Assembly: GCA_963804865.1 (NCBI GenBank)
Contig: CAWDSH010000042.1
Coordinates: 248,001 to 312,000 of the forward strand
DNA: 64,000 nt
Direction: 5' to 3'
Source of the DNA: CAVVEQ01 sp963804865
GTDB lineage: Bacteria; Chloroflexota; Anaerolineae; Anaerolineales; Anaerolineaceae
Positions 28,585-37,157 of the stretch are shown here, piece by piece. The notes below the pieces were generated by a model. The model worked only from the letters and a program-made list of their open reading frames with translations, had not been told where the DNA came from and made no database searches. Positions within the stretch are counted from its first letter, which is position 1; each line of letters starts with the position of its first letter. Made by a program: the position numbers and the translations under genes.

Positions 28585-30243
28585 ATGCCAAGAACAAAAG
28601 TAACCCTTGATGCCAATGAAGCCGTAGCATATATTGCTTATCGATTGAATGAGGTGATCGCCATTTACCCGATCACACCCTCGTCCACGATGGGTGAATT
28701 TGCTGATTCATGGGCTGCCAGCCGTATCCCGAATATTTGGGGCACAGTACCGCACGTGATGGAAATGCAATCTGAAGGCGGAGCTGCTGGCGCTGTTCAC
28801 GGCGCCCTGCAGGCAGGCTCGATGACCACCACCTTTACTGCCTCCCAGGGCTTGCTGTTGATGATCCCGAATATGTACAAGATTGCCGGGGAATTGACGC
28901 CCACGGTTTTCCATGTCTCTGCGCGTACCGTGGCGACGCATGCGCTTTCGATCTTTGGCGATCATTCGGACGTCATGGCTGCCCGCCAGACCGGCTTTGC
29001 ACTGTTGGCCTCCAATTCGGTCCAGGAAGCCCACGATATGGCATTGGTGGCTGAAGCCGCCACTCTGGATTCACGGGTGCCTTTCGTGCATTTCTTTGAT
29101 GGTTTCCGCACCTCGGCTGAAGTTAATAAGTTCGAGCAGCTCACTGAGGACGACATGCGCGCCATGATCTCCGATGCGAAGGTTGCTGAAATGCGCACCC
29201 GCGCCTTGAATCCTGAACGCCCTGTCTTGCGCGGAACAGCGCAGAATCCGGATGTCTTTTTCCAGGCGCGTGAAGCCTGCAACCAGTTCTATCTTGACTG
29301 CCCCGCGATAGTTCAAAAACAGATGGATAATTTTGCCAAACTGACCGGCAGAAGCTACCATCTTTTCGACTATGAAGGTGCACCGGACGCGGATCGCATC
29401 CTTGTGGCGATGGGTTCCGGCGTGGAAACCGCAGAAGAAACTGCAAAATACCTGCTCAGTAAAGGCGAAAAAGTTGGTGTGGTGACCGTTCGGTTATACC
29501 GGCCCTTCTCCATGGAGCATTTGCTTAAGGTGCTTCCAAAGACCACCAAACGTATTGCCGTTTTGGATCGCACCAAGGAACCTGGAGCCGTTGGCGATCC
29601 TTTGTACGAAGATATTGTCACGGCGATCAGCGAAGGCTTGGCATCTGGGAAAGCTCCCTTTACAACCATGCCGTTGATCTTCTCCGGTCGCTATGGCTTG
29701 TCCTCCAAGGAATTCACCCCGGGTATGGTCAAGTCCGTGTTCGATGAGTTGAAGAAGGATGCTCCGAAAAATCATTTCACCGTCGGCATCCATGACGATG
29801 TGACAAATCTCAGCCTGGAATACGATCCGAGCTTCTCCATCCTGGGTGAGGAAACCCGCCAATGTGTTTTCTTCGGGCTTGGCTCGGATGGCACGGTTGG
29901 CGCAAATAAGAACTCGATCAAGATCATCGGGGAAGAGACCAACAATTATGCCCAGGGATACTTCGTCTACGATTCGAAGAAATCCGGCACAGTCACCATC
30001 TCCCACCTGCGGTTTGGGTCCAAGCCGATCCGCGCCCCCTACCTGATCGGTCCTGGCTCTGCTCAATTCGTAGCCTGCCACCAATTCTCATTCCTCGAAC
30101 GTGTGGACATGCTGAAATATGCTGCTCCCGGCGCTGTTTTCCTTTTGAACAGCATTTTCGGACCGGATGAGGTCTGGGATCAATTACCCGTCGAAGTTCA
30201 AAAAGACATCATCGAGAAGAAGCTGAAATTCTATCTTGATTGA
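28585..30243 (+). CDS. nifJ: pyruvate:ferredoxin (flavodoxin) oxidoreductase, N-terminal part
   Basis: This is residues 1-552 of a PFOR that is normally one chain of about 1200. It includes the pyrimidine-binding domain I (YITPSSTMGEFAD-type ITPSSTMGE, SEGGAAGAVHGALQAGS, TFTASQGLLLMIPNMYKIAGE) and domain II (VVTVRLYRPF). Most of the gamma-like domain III, with GLGSDGTVGANKNSIKIIGEE, is also present. PFOR decarboxylates pyruvate to acetyl-CoA and reduces ferredoxin, the key step of an anaerobic central metabolism. The frame stops at TGA 30241-30243, inside domain III, and the sense continues in the frame beginning at 30236. GAGGAG precedes the start. Confidence 0.9.
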   Translation: MPRTKVTLDANEAVAYIAYRLNEVIAIYPITPSSTMGEFADSWAASRIPNIWGTVPHVMEMQSEGGAAGAVHGALQAGSMTTTFTASQGLLLMIPNMYKIAGELTPTVFHVSARTVATHALSIFGDHSDVMAARQTGFALLASNSVQEAHDMALVAEAATLDSRVPFVHFFDGFRTSAEVNKFEQLTEDDMRAMISDAKVAEMRTRALNPERPVLRGTAQNPDVFFQAREACNQFYLDCPAIVQKQMDNFAKLTGRSYHLFDYEGAPDADRILVAMGSGVETAEETAKYLLSKGEKVGVVTVRLYRPFSMEHLLKVLPKTTKRIAVLDRTKEPGAVGDPLYEDIVTAISEGLASGKAPFTTMPLIFSGRYGLSSKEFTPGMVKSVFDELKKDAPKNHFTVGIHDDVTNLSLEYDPSFSILGEETRQCVFFGLGSDGTVGANKNSIKIIGEETNNYAQGYFVYDSKKSGTVTISHLRFGSKPIRAPYLIGPGSAQFVACHQFSFLERVDMLKYAAPGAVFLLNSIFGPDEVWDQLPVEVQKDIIEKKLKFYLD

Positions 30244-32179
30244 TGCTTATGATGTTGCCCGGAAGACCAATATGGGTGGGCGCGTCAATACCATCATGCA
30301 GACCTGTTTCTTTGCCATCAGCGGCGTTTTGCCCAAGGATGAAGCCATAGCCGAGATCAAGAAGAGCATCAAGAAAACCTACGGTAAACGTGGCGAAGCG
30401 GTGGTGAAACAGAATTATGCGGCTGTGGATGGAACCCTGGCGCAGCTGGTTGAAGTAAAAGTCCCGGCCAATATTTCGAGCAAGATCACCCGCCGCTCGG
30501 CGGTCAGCGCGAAGGCGACAGATTTTGCCAAGAAAGTGATCGGTCCGATCCTATCCTTCAATGGCGACGATCTGCCTGTCAGTGCATTGCCCATTGACGG
30601 CACTTTCCCAACCGCCACCAGCCAGTGGGAAAAACGCAATATTGCGCTCGAGATCCCCGTTTGGGAGCCTGATCTCTGCATCCAATGCGGCAAGTGTGCC
30701 TTTGTCTGCCCGCATGCTGTCATCCGGCAGAAGGTCTATGATCCAAAATTCCTTGAAAAAGCACCCAAAACATTCAAGTCCCTGGATGCCAAATTCAAGG
30801 AGTTGCCGGGCTTGAAATTCACCGTGCAGGTATCACCGGAAGATTGCACGGGATGCGCGTTGTGCGTGGAAGCCTGCCCAGCAAAGGATAAGACTCAACC
30901 CAGCCGCAAGGCAATCAATATGGCTGAACAGCTTCCACTGCGCGAGCCTGAAAGTGCGAATTGGGAGTTCTTCCTTAACCTGCCGGATCCGGATCGATCC
31001 GCATTTGAGCCAACCACGGTGAAGAACTCGCAATTGCTGGTTCCGCTCTTTGAATTCTCCGGTGCATGTGCCGGCTGCGGCGAGACCCCCTATATCAAGC
31101 TGCTCAGCCAGCTCTTTGGTGATCGCATGTTTGTTGCCAACGCCACCGGATGCACTTCGATCTTTGGCGGCAACCTGCCGACCACACCCTGGTCACAGAA
31201 TCGTGATGGGCGTGGACCAGCCTGGTCAAACTCGCTCTTTGAGGATAACGCTGAATTCGGCCTGGGCATGCGCTTGACCATCGACAAACAAAATGAATTT
31301 GCGAAGGAACTACTCCAACAGCTTTCCAGCAAAATCGGTACCGCGCTGGTAAATGAGATTCTCTCTGCCGATCAAAGTACTGAAAGTGTGATTAAAGAGC
31401 AGCGTGGACGTGTAGAAAAATTAAAGGAAAAACTGGCTTCCATCAATGAACCCAAAGCCGTTCAATTGGCAGCGGTGGCGGATTTCCTGGTTCGGAAGAG
31501 TGTCTGGATCATGGGCGGTGACGGGTGGGCCTACGATATCGGTTATGGCGGTCTCGACCATGTCCTCGCCAGCGGCAGGAATGTTAAAGTACTGGTCCTG
31601 GACACGGAAGTGTATTCCAATACCGGCGGTCAATCCTCCAAAGCCACGCCCCGCGCCGCGGTGGCAAAATTCGCTGCCAACGGCAAGAACCTGCCCAAGA
31701 AGGACCTGGGAATGATCGCCATGTCCTACGGATATATTTATGTCGCCCGTGTGGCCATGGGCGCCAGCGATAATCAAACCCTGCGGGCTCTGCTCGAGGC
31801 GGACGCCTACGATGGTCCCGCCCTGATCATAGCCTACAGCCACTGCATTAACCACGGTATTGTCATGGAAAAAGGACTCGAGCAGCAGAAGCTGGCAGTG
31901 CAATCCGGCATCTGGCCGCTATACCGCTACAACCCGGCACTGGTTGATGAAGGCAAGAATCCCCTGCAGCTCGATTCCAAGGATCCCACGATTGCCGTGA
32001 AAGATTATGCCTACAACGAGACCAGATACCGCATGTTGGTGCAGAGTGATGAGAAACGGGCTGAAATGCTGATGGCAGCCGCGAACACGGATGTTGCCAA
32101 GCGCTGGAGCCTCTACAAGCAAATGGCGTCCATGCAATATGGCGCTGAAAAAAGCACCGAAGAGCCCAAGAGCGAGTGA
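30236..32179 (+). CDS. nifJ: pyruvate:ferredoxin oxidoreductase, C-terminal part (Fe-S and TPP domains)
   Basis: This is residues following the break: the end of domain III (GGRVNTIMQTCFFAISGVLP), then the two-cluster ferredoxin domain with CIQCGKCAFVCPH and CTGCALCVEACP. The thiamine pyrophosphate domain follows with CAGCGETPY, NATGCTSIFGGNLPTTPW, GDGWAYDIGYGGLDH and VLDTEVYSNTGGQSSKATP. The four-cysteine cluster near the TPP site is also present. The TTG at 30236 lies eight bases before the upstream stop; removal of one base near 30235 would give one continuous 1200-residue NifJ. A separately translated second polypeptide, coupled by the overlap, is possible, but the ribosome binding site is weak. 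Confidence 0.9.
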   Translation: MIDAYDVARKTNMGGRVNTIMQTCFFAISGVLPKDEAIAEIKKSIKKTYGKRGEAVVKQNYAAVDGTLAQLVEVKVPANISSKITRRSAVSAKATDFAKKVIGPILSFNGDDLPVSALPIDGTFPTATSQWEKRNIALEIPVWEPDLCIQCGKCAFVCPHAVIRQKVYDPKFLEKAPKTFKSLDAKFKELPGLKFTVQVSPEDCTGCALCVEACPAKDKTQPSRKAINMAEQLPLREPESANWEFFLNLPDPDRSAFEPTTVKNSQLLVPLFEFSGACAGCGETPYIKLLSQLFGDRMFVANATGCTSIFGGNLPTTPWSQNRDGRGPAWSNSLFEDNAEFGLGMRLTIDKQNEFAKELLQQLSSKIGTALVNEILSADQSTESVIKEQRGRVEKLKEKLASINEPKAVQLAAVADFLVRKSVWIMGGDGWAYDIGYGGLDHVLASGRNVKVLVLDTEVYSNTGGQSSKATPRAAVAKFAANGKNLPKKDLGMIAMSYGYIYVARVAMGASDNQTLRALLEADAYDGPALIIAYSHCINHGIVMEKGLEQQKLAVQSGIWPLYRYNPALVDEGKNPLQLDSKDPTIAVKDYAYNETRYRMLVQSDEKRAEMLMAAANTDVAKRWSLYKQMASMQYGAEKSTEEPKSE

Positions 32180-32214
32180 TGGCTTAAGAAGTATTCTGAA
32201 AAGGAGTGATGCAA

Positions 32215-33219
32215 ATGGTTGATCTGAGTACGACCTATCTGGGATTGAAATTAAAGAATCCCCTGGTTGCTTCAGCTTCCCCCCTCTCACGCAAGGTGGA
32301 AACTGTGCAGGAGCTTGAAGCTGCGGGCGCAAGTGCCGTGGTGATGTATTCACTCTTTGAGGAACAGATCGAGCATGAAAGCCGCGAGCTGGACTATTTC
32401 CTGAATCTCGGTACTGAAACTTATGCTGAAGCGTTGACTTATTTTCCAGAAATGGAATCCTACAACATCGGTCCTGAAAAGTATCTTGGTCTGATAAGTG
32501 CGCTAAAAAAATCCGTCAAGATCCCGGTCATCGCCAGCCTGAATGGCATTTCGAGCGGCGGCTGGGTGGATTATGCCCACCGCATGCAGGAAGCCGGTGC
32601 GGATGCGCTTGAATTGAATATCTACTTCTTGCCCACGGATCCAAAATTAAGTGCTGAGGAGCTGGAAAAGGCATACGTTACCCTGGTTAAGGATGTGCGT
32701 GGAAAGGTGAAAATTCCCCTGGCGGTTAAATTGAATCCGTATTTCACCAGCCTGCCCAATTTCGCGCAAAACCTGGTGTCAGCCGGTGCGAATGGTCTGG
32801 TGCTCTTTAACCGATTTTATCAACCCGACCTGGATATTGAAAACCTGGAAGTCGTTTCTGATCTCAAGCTGAGCACGTCTGATGACCTGCGTCTGCCTCT
32901 GCGTTGGACAGCCATCCTCCATGATCGCATCAAGGCTGACCTGGCGTTGACGGGTGGCGTGCATAACTCGGTGGATGTCTTGAAATCCATGATGGCAGGC
33001 GCAAATGTTGCCATGCTGGCTTCGGAGCTGCTTGAGAACGGGATTGAAAGGATATCCGAAATTCTCTCAGGGATGTCCGCCTGGATGGAAGAACATGACT
33101 ATCAATCCGTCCAGCAAATGCGCGGCAGCCTGAGCCAGAAATCGGTTGCCAACCCGGCTGCTTTCGAGCGGGCAAACTATATGAAAGTGCTTTCCAGTTT
33201 CGACCGTAGAATAAAGTAA
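32215..33219 (+). CDS. dihydroorotate dehydrogenase-like flavoprotein
   Basis: The 334 residues from ATG 32215 (AAGGAG eight bases before) form a TIM-barrel related to dihydroorotate dehydrogenase: LKNPLVASASPLS near the N-terminus, IASLNGISSGGWVDYA, LELNIYFLP, PLAVKLNPYF and LALTGGVHNSVDVLKSMMAGANVAML, an FMN phosphate-binding segment. The usual pyrimidine-pathway neighbours are absent. Homologues are often found beside pyruvate:ferredoxin oxidoreductase genes in anaerobes, so it may use ferredoxin in another reaction. True PyrD activity is doubtful. Confidence 0.8.
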   Translation: MVDLSTTYLGLKLKNPLVASASPLSRKVETVQELEAAGASAVVMYSLFEEQIEHESRELDYFLNLGTETYAEALTYFPEMESYNIGPEKYLGLISALKKSVKIPVIASLNGISSGGWVDYAHRMQEAGADALELNIYFLPTDPKLSAEELEKAYVTLVKDVRGKVKIPLAVKLNPYFTSLPNFAQNLVSAGANGLVLFNRFYQPDLDIENLEVVSDLKLSTSDDLRLPLRWTAILHDRIKADLALTGGVHNSVDVLKSMMAGANVAMLASELLENGIERISEILSGMSAWMEEHDYQSVQQMRGSLSQKSVANPAAFERANYMKVLSSFDRRIK

Positions 33220-33235
33220 CCTGTTAATTAAGCGA

Positions 33236-33265
33236 ACAGCGAGGACATTGTCCTCGCTGTTTTTT
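33236..33265 (+). terminator. intrinsic terminator of the PFOR operon
   Basis: A perfect 11-base stem (33236-33246 with 33250-33260), 3-base loop, then TTTTTT. Confidence 0.9.
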
Positions 33266-33279
33266 ATATCCCCAATAGA

Positions 33280-34668
33280 TCATTGGCCAATTCCGGCCAG
33301 GACCTTATCGGCGATGGCGGGAGTTGAAGTGATCAACCAGGTGATCTCGTTCCCGTTGCGAATGATCCTGATGTAACCGTCAGCGGTGTTTGTCCACACC
33401 TGATTGGTGGATTTATTCTCTGCGGGTGAATTCCAGCGCAGGCGGCCATATTCTTTCATGGCGTCCCAGAATTCGTTGGCATCCGTGGATGTTTCCCATT
33501 GACTGACCATGACAAAGGCTTGTTCCTGGGTGGATTCATTCCAGTAAACCAGGTAACTATCACCTCCCCAACCGGTACCGGCGGTTTTCGCGGTCTCTTC
33601 ATCCAGGCGGATCGCGGGATCGTATCCGGCGAAAAGGACCAGGTCGAGATACCATTCGCCCATCACGTTGCGAGTGACTTCCTCCCAACCGCTGCCAAGT
33701 TTGGACGTCAGGTCGGGCAGGGGAATATCCACCGGGATGTCCTGCGGATATCTATCCGGGTGCAGGATCTGCTCGGTGGTTTGAGGGGGATTCTTATAGG
33801 CACGATCGACCGCCGACCATCCTCCCTCTCCATAGAGTGATTCTACGAACACCATGCCCTGGCTATACGGGAACAGGAAATCCTGCTGCAAAAAATAAGG
33901 CGCTGTATCGTAAACGGGACTTGAATAGGTTTCGTAAAAATCGTACACATCCTGCTGGTCCTGCTGCGTGGCGTATGAGAAGAACCAGTACTGTTCTGTA
34001 AGAGAGGCATCCCCTTCCACCAGGGAATCGACCCCGGCGCAATATTCGGTATGATCCTCGCAGTATTCATCGTTCGATTTAAGGCCGTTCTGCAGGTCCC
34101 AGGTCTGATCCTGGAGGGCATGCACGTATTCGTGCGCGTAGGTCATTTTTTCAGGACCTTTGAATGCCTCACCCTGGACGACGTACATTTCCTTGGTCTC
34201 AGGATCGTAATAACCGGCGATCTGCTCTGAATAAAGATCGATATAGAGTTTGTAGATATCATAGCCCTTGGGCAGCAATCCCAATGCAGCCAGTTCGCGC
34301 ACATCCGATTTAGCTTCCTCTTCGGTGTAGTCTGCGAAGAATTCATTGGTTACTTTATCTTTAAGCTGTTCATCAGTTAGTGTTGCCTGGGTGAACTCGC
34401 CGTTGGGTTGCAGCCCGCGAATGGCAATGACCTCTGTTTGGATCTGGCTCATGACCGAGCCTGTTTGTAATTCCAATTCCTCAGGTGATAATGTTGTTGT
34501 AGGTACAGGTGTTGCGATTTGCAGAGACGGCAGGGTGGCTACCGTCGCCGGTTCATTTTGAGGAGTTGCCTGCCGGTTGGATATCGCTTCCCTGATCAGT
34601 TCGGGAATATTGCAGGAGCAGGCGATCATGGAGATCATCACTACAGCGATCAGTAATTTATTTTTCAT
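33280..34668 (-). CDS. predicted zinc metallopeptidase, lipoprotein
   Basis: The start at ATG 34666-34668 is set by AAGGAG seven bases upstream and by a lipoprotein signal (MKNKLLIAVVMISMIAC, with a second Cys two residues on); the frame upstream to 34806 is not used. The 462-residue protein has HEYVH at 179-183 within MTYAHEYVHALQDQTWDL, an HExxH zinc motif. A likely third ligand is Glu 218 in LVEGDASL, 39 residues downstream of the first His. A Cys pair (CEDHTEYC) lies between them. It is probably an extracytoplasmic gluzincin-like protease, anchored to the membrane. No named family is recognised and the substrate is unknown. Confidence 0.75.
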   Translation of the reverse strand: MKNKLLIAVVMISMIACSCNIPELIREAISNRQATPQNEPATVATLPSLQIATPVPTTTLSPEELELQTGSVMSQIQTEVIAIRGLQPNGEFTQATLTDEQLKDKVTNEFFADYTEEEAKSDVRELAALGLLPKGYDIYKLYIDLYSEQIAGYYDPETKEMYVVQGEAFKGPEKMTYAHEYVHALQDQTWDLQNGLKSNDEYCEDHTEYCAGVDSLVEGDASLTEQYWFFSYATQQDQQDVYDFYETYSSPVYDTAPYFLQQDFLFPYSQGMVFVESLYGEGGWSAVDRAYKNPPQTTEQILHPDRYPQDIPVDIPLPDLTSKLGSGWEEVTRNVMGEWYLDLVLFAGYDPAIRLDEETAKTAGTGWGGDSYLVYWNESTQEQAFVMVSQWETSTDANEFWDAMKEYGRLRWNSPAENKSTNQVWTNTADGYIRIIRNGNEITWLITSTPAIADKVLAGIGQ

Positions 34669-34685
34669 TGGTTCTCCTTGAAGCT

Positions 34686-34784
34686 TTAACGGATGATGGC
34701 AGCCAGGAGAACACTGATCATACAGGTCATCAGGCAGCCCAAAACGAGCAGGATCAAACAGGAAATGAGAATGGGTCTTTGCAT
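34686..34784 (-). CDS. 32-residue hydrophobic small protein (candidate)
   Basis: An ATG at 34782-34784 opens a frame of 32 codons ending at TAA 34686-34688. The peptide begins MQRPILISC and is almost entirely hydrophobic, enough for one membrane segment, with three cysteines. It follows a good promoter by about 15 bases, and lies 17 bases before the metallopeptidase gene, so it is the first frame on that transcript. The ribosome binding site is poor (AAGAA next to ATG). It may be a membrane microprotein or only a leader. No family is recognised. Confidence 0.45.
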   Translation of the reverse strand: MQRPILISCLILLVLGCLMTCMISVLLAAIIR

Positions 34785-34805
34785 TTCTTGGACTCAGATT
34801 TGCCA

Positions 34806-34834
34806 ATTATGCCAGCGAAGAGGGGATTTGTCGA
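34806..34834 (-). promoter_or_regulatory. promoter of the small protein-metallopeptidase unit
   Basis: On the minus strand TCGACA (complement of 34829-34834) and CATAAT (34806-34811) are separated by 17 bases. The 321 bases between 34668 and 34990 hold this promoter, the small frame and the miaB -10 box. Confidence 0.5.
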
Positions 34835-34976
34835 ATGGAATTAATTTCTGAATTCCATGTTCACGAACATTCTAGCATTTTATGATATCGAAAATTGATT
34901 AATTGGTCGACTGTAAAGATAACTGTAAACAGACTAGTCAACCAATAAAACGGACGATTCTCCTCCGAATACTTGT

Positions 34977-34982
34977 TATAAT
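34977..34982 (+). promoter_or_regulatory. -10 box directly before miaB
   Basis: A perfect TATAAT ends seven bases before ATG 34990, with no ribosome binding site. Transcription would start at or next to the ATG, giving a leaderless mRNA. The -35 region is poor. Confidence 0.45.
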
Positions 34983-34989
34983 GCTGCCC

Positions 34990-36312
34990 ATGAAATACCA
35001 TATCTGGACCGAAGGCTGCCAGATGAACGTGGCTGATTCGCAGCGCCTGGCTTCCGCCCTCGAACACCTGGGATACGAACCCGGTGAGCGGGCTGAGGAC
35101 GCTGACCTGATCATCCTGAATACATGCGTGGTGAGGCAAAGCGCGGAAGATAAAGCCTATGGTCGTTTGAGTTCCCTGAAGCCTCTGAAAAAGCAAAAAC
35201 CGCATCTCATCATTGGTTTGATGGGCTGCCTGGTGGGGATGAAGGACAATCCCAAATTGCGCGAGCGATTCCCTTTCGTGGATGTTTTCGCGCCTCCCTC
35301 TAATCCCATCCCACTGGTCAATTTCATAGCGGAAAGAGATGGAAAGGTGCTGGGCGAAGCTGAGCAGGCGATCCGTTATGCCCAAATGGATGAAGAGGTG
35401 GTGATCCCTGCCAGCCAGGTGGGAAAAGCGATTTCTGTGAATGTCCCCATTGTGCTGGGCTGCTCACATGCCTGCACCTACTGTATTATTCCCTACCGCA
35501 GGGGGGTGGAGCGCAGTCGACCACCCGGGGAGATCCTGAGTGAAGTGAAGAGCCTGGTTAAAAAGGGAGTCCGCGAGGTGACCCTGTTGGGGCAGATCGT
35601 GGACCGTTACGGCAAGGACCATCCCGAATGGCCGAATCTCAGCGGTTTGATCCACCAATTGCATGAGATTGAAGGCTTGCAGCGTATCCGTTTTCTCACC
35701 TCGCATCCCAACTGGATGACCAGTGAACTGCTGGATACGGTCGCGGAGCTGCCCAAGGTCATGCCGCACATCGAAGTGCCCGTGCAGGCTGGGGATGACG
35801 AGGTGCTGCGGAACATGCGCCGCGGGTATACGGTTGATGAATTCAGGAAGCTGATCAACACTATCCGGGCGCGCATTCCCGGTGTTTCGATCGGAACGGA
35901 TGTGATTGTTGGTTTTCCCGGGGAAACGACAGAGCAATTCCAGAATACCTTTGACTTGCTTGAAGAGCTGAGAATGGACGTGGCACACCTCGCCCGCTAC
36001 TCTCCCCGGCCGGAAACATGGGCGGCGCGCAACTTGCAGGATGATGTCCCCTCTGACGAAAAATGGGACAGGTTCCGCCGGCTCGAGGTACTCCAGGAGC
36101 AGATCGCAACAGAGATACACGCATCCCACCTTGGAAAGGAAGTGGAGATCCTCTTCGAAGAGAAGACGAAAAATCGCTGGCGGGGGCGGACTCCCACCAA
36201 CAAGCTGACTTTTATAGAAAGCGATACCGATCTTCACGGGCAGCTGTGCAAGGTGCGCATTACCCGCGCCGGTGCCTGGTCGATGAGCGGGGAGATTGCT
36301 GGATGCGGTTGA
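34990..36312 (+). CDS. miaB: tRNA-2-methylthio-N6-isopentenyladenosine synthase
   Basis: From ATG 34990 the protein has 440 residues. The N-terminal methylthiotransferase domain has Cys 10, Cys 46 and Cys 80 (WTEGCQMN, LNTCVVR, LMGC) for the auxiliary Fe-S cluster. The radical SAM motif CSHACTYC provides Cys 158, 162 and 165. A TRAM domain occupies the C-terminus. WTEGCQMN and NTCVVRQSAEDK favour MiaB over RimO or MtaB. It adds the methylthio group at position 37 of tRNAs reading UNN codons. ATG 34990 is chosen because homologues begin at that point; the upstream in-frame start at 34903 would add an unrelated extension. It overlaps the next gene closely. Confidence 0.9.
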   Translation: MKYHIWTEGCQMNVADSQRLASALEHLGYEPGERAEDADLIILNTCVVRQSAEDKAYGRLSSLKPLKKQKPHLIIGLMGCLVGMKDNPKLRERFPFVDVFAPPSNPIPLVNFIAERDGKVLGEAEQAIRYAQMDEEVVIPASQVGKAISVNVPIVLGCSHACTYCIIPYRRGVERSRPPGEILSEVKSLVKKGVREVTLLGQIVDRYGKDHPEWPNLSGLIHQLHEIEGLQRIRFLTSHPNWMTSELLDTVAELPKVMPHIEVPVQAGDDEVLRNMRRGYTVDEFRKLINTIRARIPGVSIGTDVIVGFPGETTEQFQNTFDLLEELRMDVAHLARYSPRPETWAARNLQDDVPSDEKWDRFRRLEVLQEQIATEIHASHLGKEVEILFEEKTKNRWRGRTPTNKLTFIESDTDLHGQLCKVRITRAGAWSMSGEIAGCG

Positions 36313-36313
36313 A

Positions 36314-37012
36314 ATGAAGAAAACGACCTGGCTGGTCCTGCTGGCAGGCTTGGCGATCGGTGCGCTGATCTTTTATATCGTGGTCAAAAAACCCGCCAAT
36401 CTCAAACGCATCATGAATGTTACTTCCTGGCTCCGCGATCCGGATGCCCACCCGGAATGGGCCATGAAGGCGGGTGAGCGCTGCGGTGATGCACCCTTCA
36501 TATTCCCAACAGATGGTTTCATCGGTTTTCTCTGGGATGATTCATTTCGACCGGGTCACCACCACCAGGGGATCGATGTATTCGGAGGGCGGCAGCCCGG
36601 GATCACGCCGGTCTACACGGCTTATGATGGTTACCTGACCCGCCAGTCTGATTGGAAATCGACCGTGATCGTCCGCATCCCTGGTGATCCATTGCAGCCC
36701 GACCGGCAGATCTGGACATATTACACTCACATGGCGGATGGCCGGGGCAATTCATTCATCGTCGATGCATTCCCGCCCGGCACCAACGACGTATTTGTCC
36801 CTGCCGGAACCCTGGTCGGCTACCAGGGAGATTATTCCGGCACGCCTGATAATCCCGTGGGGGTTCATCTTCATTTTTCGATCGTTAAAGATGATGGCAG
36901 TGGAAATTACCTCAACGAATTGAAGATCGGCAATACGCTTGATCCTTCACCTTATTTCGGTCTTGAGCTCAATGCGAAAAGCGGACACGCCGGGACTAGT
37001 CTCTGCCCGTGA
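36314..37012 (+). CDS. membrane-anchored M23 family peptidase (LytM domain)
   Basis: The start at ATG 36314 overlaps nothing and follows the miaB stop by one base; the frame from 36296 would extend into miaB. The 232-residue protein has one N-terminal membrane segment (about residues 5-24) and a LytM domain. The zinc ligands appear as HHHQGIDVFG (His and Asp) and GVHLHFSI (HxH). M23 enzymes cut peptide bridges of peptidoglycan. The spacing between the two motifs (about 90 residues) includes a longer loop, PLQPDRQIWTYYTHMADGRGN. Translation is probably coupled to miaB, but the functions look unrelated. Confidence 0.85.
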   Translation: MKKTTWLVLLAGLAIGALIFYIVVKKPANLKRIMNVTSWLRDPDAHPEWAMKAGERCGDAPFIFPTDGFIGFLWDDSFRPGHHHQGIDVFGGRQPGITPVYTAYDGYLTRQSDWKSTVIVRIPGDPLQPDRQIWTYYTHMADGRGNSFIVDAFPPGTNDVFVPAGTLVGYQGDYSGTPDNPVGVHLHFSIVKDDGSGNYLNELKIGNTLDPSPYFGLELNAKSGHAGTSLCP

Positions 37013-37025
37013 TGATGGCGTAATT

Positions 37026-37052
37026 TGATTCAGTAAAGTTTTTACTGAATCA
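37026..37052 (+). terminator. AT-rich hairpin after the M23 gene
   Basis: A perfect 12-base stem (37026-37037 with 37041-37052) has a 3-base loop, 13 bases after the stop codon. It lacks a U-run, so terminator function is uncertain. Confidence 0.5.
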
Positions 37053-37157
37053 TCACACAATCCCTTCTTCAATTATGCTATACTGATTTGGATAATTTAA
37101 AGCATTTATGTCATTTTTTTATCGGCGATTTCTCCAGCCATCGATCCAGGAGGGAGA

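Noticed and set aside
30231..30246. Programmed +1 frameshift joining the two nifJ frames
   Set aside because: The site TAT CTT GAT TGA has no tRNA re-pairing that would favour slipping, and no upstream stimulatory site is visible; indel or coupled restart is simpler.
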